The notes beneath the pieces were generated by a model. The model was not told the origin of the DNA and made no database searches. It saw nothing but the letters and a program-made list of their open reading frames with translations. Made by a program: the position numbers and the translations under genes. Shown here piece after piece: positions 61,385-64,000 of a stretch of DNA of 64,000 nt. The stretch is from Bradyrhizobium iriomotense. Lineage in GTDB: Bacteria > Pseudomonadota > Alphaproteobacteria > Rhizobiales > Xanthobacteraceae. The stretch is from the NCBI RefSeq assembly GCF_018130765.1, contig NZ_JAFCJZ010000017.1, positions 62,001-126,000 on the forward strand, written 5' to 3'. Position 1 is the first letter of the stretch; each line of letters starts with the position of its first letter.

Positions 61385-62560
61385 CTAGGCCGCAATCAGG
61401 TCATCATAGACCGGATCGATCGCATCTTCCGCGACCAGCTCGTCGCAGAACAGCCGCGCCTCTTCGCGCGCGGACTCGGTGGCGAAGCGGCGGAGCAGGA
61501 CCATCAGCGGCTCGGTGGCACCGCGGTCAGTCTCGCAATGGGTGAGCACGCGCTCGACCATGCGCCGGCGCAGCCGCGCCGCGCCGTCGTCGCTGTCGAC
61601 AAAGCCCTGCTCGTGGCAGGCATCGAGCGCCACCTGGAACGCCGCAAACGTCGCCTCGGGAAGGCCCGCGCGGCGGAGCAGCGCATGCAGGCTGTTGCCG
61701 CCGCGATCGTGCAGCAGCGCGGTGACGCGCGCCAGCGGCACATCGGCGAGCTCGGCCAGCGCCGCGTCGAACAGGTCGAGATTGCTCGACAGCAGCGCGC
61801 GCAGGATCAGACCGGCGGTCAGCTGGCCGGTGACGCGCAGATGATGAACCAGGCCCTGCATGTCCTCGCCGCGCGAGCGCGCCGCAATGTTGATGGTGGA
61901 GCGATCGCGCGCCTCGATCGTCACGCGCTCGGCACGGTCGGCGCTGAGCCAGTTCCGCGCCACGACGAACTGCGCCAGTGTCTCCGACAGCTTTGCGACC
62001 AGCGCCGCGCGCGTTGCGGCCGGCAGATCGTCCAGCACCAGCATCGCCTCGCGGATCGCGGCAAGATGGCCGTGGCGTTCGACGATGCGATTCCACGAGA
62101 ACGGCGCAAGCTCGGCATTCGGATTTTCGATCAGCTCGAGCGCTGACGCCGCGCAGCCGACCTCGGCGATGGCGGCGCAGACCGAGACCGGCAACGCGAT
62201 GCGGCGGGCGACCGCGCACTGCACCTCGTCATTGCCGGTCGCGATGATGTCGACGAGATCGGCGTCGATCAGCAGCGGAGAATGTTCGAGCACCGGCAGC
62301 GCGACGGTCGGCTGGTCCCCCGACAGCGCCCGCACGATCGACGCCGGGGCATCAGGGCTGCGCGCAAATGCCTCGGCCATCGCCTGCCGCACCAGCGGCG
62401 AGGGATCGTCGAGCAGCATCAGCAGCGCGCCTTCGGCGGCGATGCGGTCGTCATGGGAGAGATCTGAGATCAGCCAGGCCCGGGCCAACGCCCGTGTCGC
62501 CTCGGCCCGCTCGCCGGCGGGGGCCGTCCTGATCCAATTGATAAACTGCCGAACAATCAT
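61385..62560 (-). CDS. DUF2336 domain-containing protein
   Basis: A 391-residue alpha-helical protein with a HEAT-like beginning: RAWLISDLSHDDRIAAEGALLMLLDDPSPLVRQAMAEAFARSP, then DQPTVALPVLEHSPLLID and DLVDII, the marks of DUF2336. These proteins are widespread in alphaproteobacteria and often sit by chemotaxis or cell-cycle signalling genes. It ends 9 bases after the repeat. A CtrA-like site lies about 75-90 bases upstream. Function unknown. Confidence 0.9.
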   Translation of the reverse strand: MIVRQFINWIRTAPAGERAEATRALARAWLISDLSHDDRIAAEGALLMLLDDPSPLVRQAMAEAFARSPDAPASIVRALSGDQPTVALPVLEHSPLLIDADLVDIIATGNDEVQCAVARRIALPVSVCAAIAEVGCAASALELIENPNAELAPFSWNRIVERHGHLAAIREAMLVLDDLPAATRAALVAKLSETLAQFVVARNWLSADRAERVTIEARDRSTINIAARSRGEDMQGLVHHLRVTGQLTAGLILRALLSSNLDLFDAALAELADVPLARVTALLHDRGGNSLHALLRRAGLPEATFAAFQVALDACHEQGFVDSDDGAARLRRRMVERVLTHCETDRGATEPLMVLLRRFATESAREEARLFCDELVAEDAIDPVYDDLIAA

Positions 62561-62633
62561 GCTGCTTCCGGCTTACACAACAAACGAAAATGGTGACGGC
62601 TCGTCACCTGCAACACAAAATAAACCACGACGC

Positions 62634-62649
62634 TTAACAAAGCGTTCAC
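62634..62649. promoter_or_regulatory. CtrA-like box, one mismatch
   Basis: TTAA at 62634-62637, seven bases, then TTCAC at 62645-62649, against the consensus TTAA-N7-TTAAC. It lies 74 bases upstream of the DUF2336 start codon. Confidence 0.35.
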
Positions 62650-62732
62650 CATAACTGGCTGGTTTTATTGACGTTTTGTTAAGGGAACCGAGGCGCCCCT
62701 GCTCACGTACCCCGGGCGCACGCGACAGCGCA

Positions 62733-62776
62733 CCGGACGATGCTTCGCATCGCCAGGCACGCTGCAGCGCGTCCGG
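62733..62776. repeat. branched palindromic element
   Basis: CCGGAC at 62733-62738 and GTCCGG at 62771-62776 enclose a perfect CGATGC-TTC-GCATCG hairpin and a CGCTGCAGCG palindrome. It lies just after the transglycosylase stop codon (on its downstream side), so it may help end that transcript. Confidence 0.6.
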
Positions 62777-62792
62777 GACACAGGAGCGAGTG

Positions 62793-63812
62793 TTAGCTCG
62801 AGAACGTGCCGCTGCGATCGCTGAAGAGATCGAGCGGCTGCGGCGGACGTACGTCCGGCGTTGCCGAGGCGGCCGAGGTGAGCGAGGCGTTGTTGCCCCA
62901 CAATTTCTGCACCGTGGTCGAGACCGGCTGCGTGGTGTCGCCCGGCTGATAGATCGAGCGGAATGCCGGCGTGGTTGGCGCATTGTCCGCGACCGTCGTG
63001 GACGACGTCGCACTCACCGGCGTCACGGCGTTCGTATTGGGAAAGGTCTGGAGATAAGCGGCGTTCTCGATCATCGGCGCGGTCGGCTGCACGCCGTTGG
63101 CGCTGGCAACCTGCGTGGTCGAGGGCGAGCCGCCATACATTGCCATCGCACTGCGCGTCAATTTCGAATTGGCCGCGCTGCCATAGCGGGCGTCCAGCAC
63201 CGAATAGACCTCGGAGACGCTGCGGGCGCGGCCGTCTTTGGCGTAGAAGATCGAGCGGTTGGCCGCGGCTGCATTTGGAAACAGCCGTGCACCGACCGCT
63301 TGCGGATTGTCCTCGGCATTGGCGATGAGTTTTGCGGCCCCGCCGACGCCCATGAAATGGGCCATGTAGAGCTCGCTGTCGCTCGGTCTGCGCCCGAGCA
63401 GGCCTGTGAGCTTGAAACTGTTCGACTGGGTCAGCGCAGCCGCCATGCTGGATGCGGCCTCCGGATCGTCGCGCAGCTTCATGATCGACCGCTTCATGAC
63501 GGGGTCGTCAACGGTATAGGTGCCGGACGACGTCCTGGTGATGGCGTCGGCATAGTTGCCGTAGCCGAGCTGGCTCCCTGCCTCTTTCACGGTGCCGAGC
63601 CAGGTCTGGTCGATGAACTGGTAGAGGCCGTGCGCGGACGACGTGGTGGCACCCGCGGTCGGATCGAAATCCGATTCCATCTTGGCGGTGGTCAGCATGT
63701 ACTGGAAGCTGACGCCGGAGACGTTCGAGGCCTGCTTGATCGCGCCGGCGACACGCGCCCGCGACGGATCGAGAACCGCCGTCTGTGAGGCACTGGAATT
63801 GTCGATCGACAT
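62793..63812 (-). CDS. lytic transglycosylase-like (SLT domain) protein
   Basis: A 339-residue protein from ATG 63812. The SLT domain is near residues 25-160: SFQYMLTTAKMESDFDP has the catalytic glutamate, followed by SSAHGLYQFIDQTWL and YMAHFMGVGGAAKLI. The C-terminal third is Ser/Thr/Pro-rich and low complexity. No signal peptide is present, as in several flagellum-associated transglycosylases, so export by the flagellar system is possible. A CtrA-like box lies 80-95 bases upstream of the start. Confidence 0.88.
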   Translation of the reverse strand: MSIDNSSASQTAVLDPSRARVAGAIKQASNVSGVSFQYMLTTAKMESDFDPTAGATTSSAHGLYQFIDQTWLGTVKEAGSQLGYGNYADAITRTSSGTYTVDDPVMKRSIMKLRDDPEAASSMAAALTQSNSFKLTGLLGRRPSDSELYMAHFMGVGGAAKLIANAEDNPQAVGARLFPNAAAANRSIFYAKDGRARSVSEVYSVLDARYGSAANSKLTRSAMAMYGGSPSTTQVASANGVQPTAPMIENAAYLQTFPNTNAVTPVSATSSTTVADNAPTTPAFRSIYQPGDTTQPVSTTVQKLWGNNASLTSAASATPDVRPPQPLDLFSDRSGTFSS

Positions 63813-63891
63813 GATGGAGTGCCCGCCCCGCGCGGCGTTGAGCGACGCCGGCAATTCGGCGCCCTGTCGTCTCACCGTGGGACAGGTATGG

Positions 63892-63907
63892 TTAATGCGG
63901 GGTTAAT
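63892..63907. promoter_or_regulatory. CtrA-like box TTAA-N7-TTAA
   Basis: TTAA at 63892-63895 and TTAA at 63903-63906 with an exact 7-base spacer and T in place of the final C. The preceding ATGGTTAA reads TTAACCAT on the other strand. The site is 80 bases upstream of the transglycosylase start on the minus strand. Confidence 0.5.
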
Positions 63908-63933
63908 TCGGGCCTTGCCGCCCGCTCCGAGTC

Positions 63934-63967
63934 ATTCCGGGGCGCACCGCAGGTGCGAGCCCGGAAT
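63934..63967. repeat. palindromic REP-like element
   Basis: ATTCCGG and CCGGAAT (63934-63940, 63961-63967) enclose CGCACC/GGTGCG (63943-63948, 63952-63957). It matches the very common Bradyrhizobium intergenic palindrome as I remember it. The rest of the window to 64000 holds nothing further. Confidence 0.75.
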
Positions 63968-64000
63968 CCATTGAGCCGCGCGTGATGCCTTGCGATGGAT

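Overview
The window looks like chromosomal DNA of a Bradyrhizobium-type alphaproteobacterium. The signs are uniformly high GC with GC-rich third codon positions, three kinds of palindromic intergenic repeat of the sort common in Bradyrhizobium (near 61.3, 62.75 and 63.95 kb), short secreted proteins typical of that group, and CtrA-like sites. All calls come from reading the sequence by eye; no search was run.

Region 1 (1-11.3 kb) opens with the 5' part of an AmiC/UrtA-like amide-binding protein gene on the minus strand, preceded by a leader that ends in an intrinsic terminator just before the start codon. A LysR gene then diverges from a ten-gene plus-strand operon. The operon holds a complete branched-chain-type ABC transporter (two ATPases, two permeases, one binding protein), then pxpA, a biotin carrier, a biotin carboxylase, pxpB and pxpC. 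The last four together have the domain set of a split urea-carboxylase-type enzyme. A paralogous LysR gene closes this block.

Region 2 (12.5-30.0 kb) has an AraC-type regulator and then an eleven-gene, nearly gapless plus-strand unit: hyuA-hyuB, a TorT-like binding protein with a ribose-type ABC transporter, a three-subunit molybdenum hydroxylase, and a second hyuB-hyuA pair. Regions 1 and 2 together look like an accessory island for importing and opening cyclic amides or N-heterocycles by ATP- and biotin-dependent chemistry. The island stops next to a tRNA-Gly gene. Just beyond it is a tiny transcription unit with a 14-codon ORF and a Shine-Dalgarno sequence matching the 16S tail over 15 nt.

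Region 3 (30.6-44.4 kb) is mixed core and accessory: a hybrid histidine kinase, a solitary binding protein, two tiny genes, a YciI-like protein, a TMEM175-like channel, a UvrD-type helicase, an MFS-GAF-amidohydrolase operon with a divergent LysR gene, an LLM flavoprotein, rlmB and tRNA-Tyr.

Region 4 (44.5-58.9 kb) is rich in small secreted or membrane proteins. It also holds tRNA-Thr, a GFA/methyltransferase pair, a chemoreceptor, an outer-membrane barrel protein, a TPR protein, a beta-lactamase-fold serine hydrolase and an S10 peptidase. Region 5 (59.2-64 kb) has nadK and then a signalling group (receiver protein, Hpt protein, DUF2336 protein, lytic transglycosylase) with CtrA-like or inverted-repeat sites in front of several genes. 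No CRISPR array, integrase, transposase or rRNA gene was seen.
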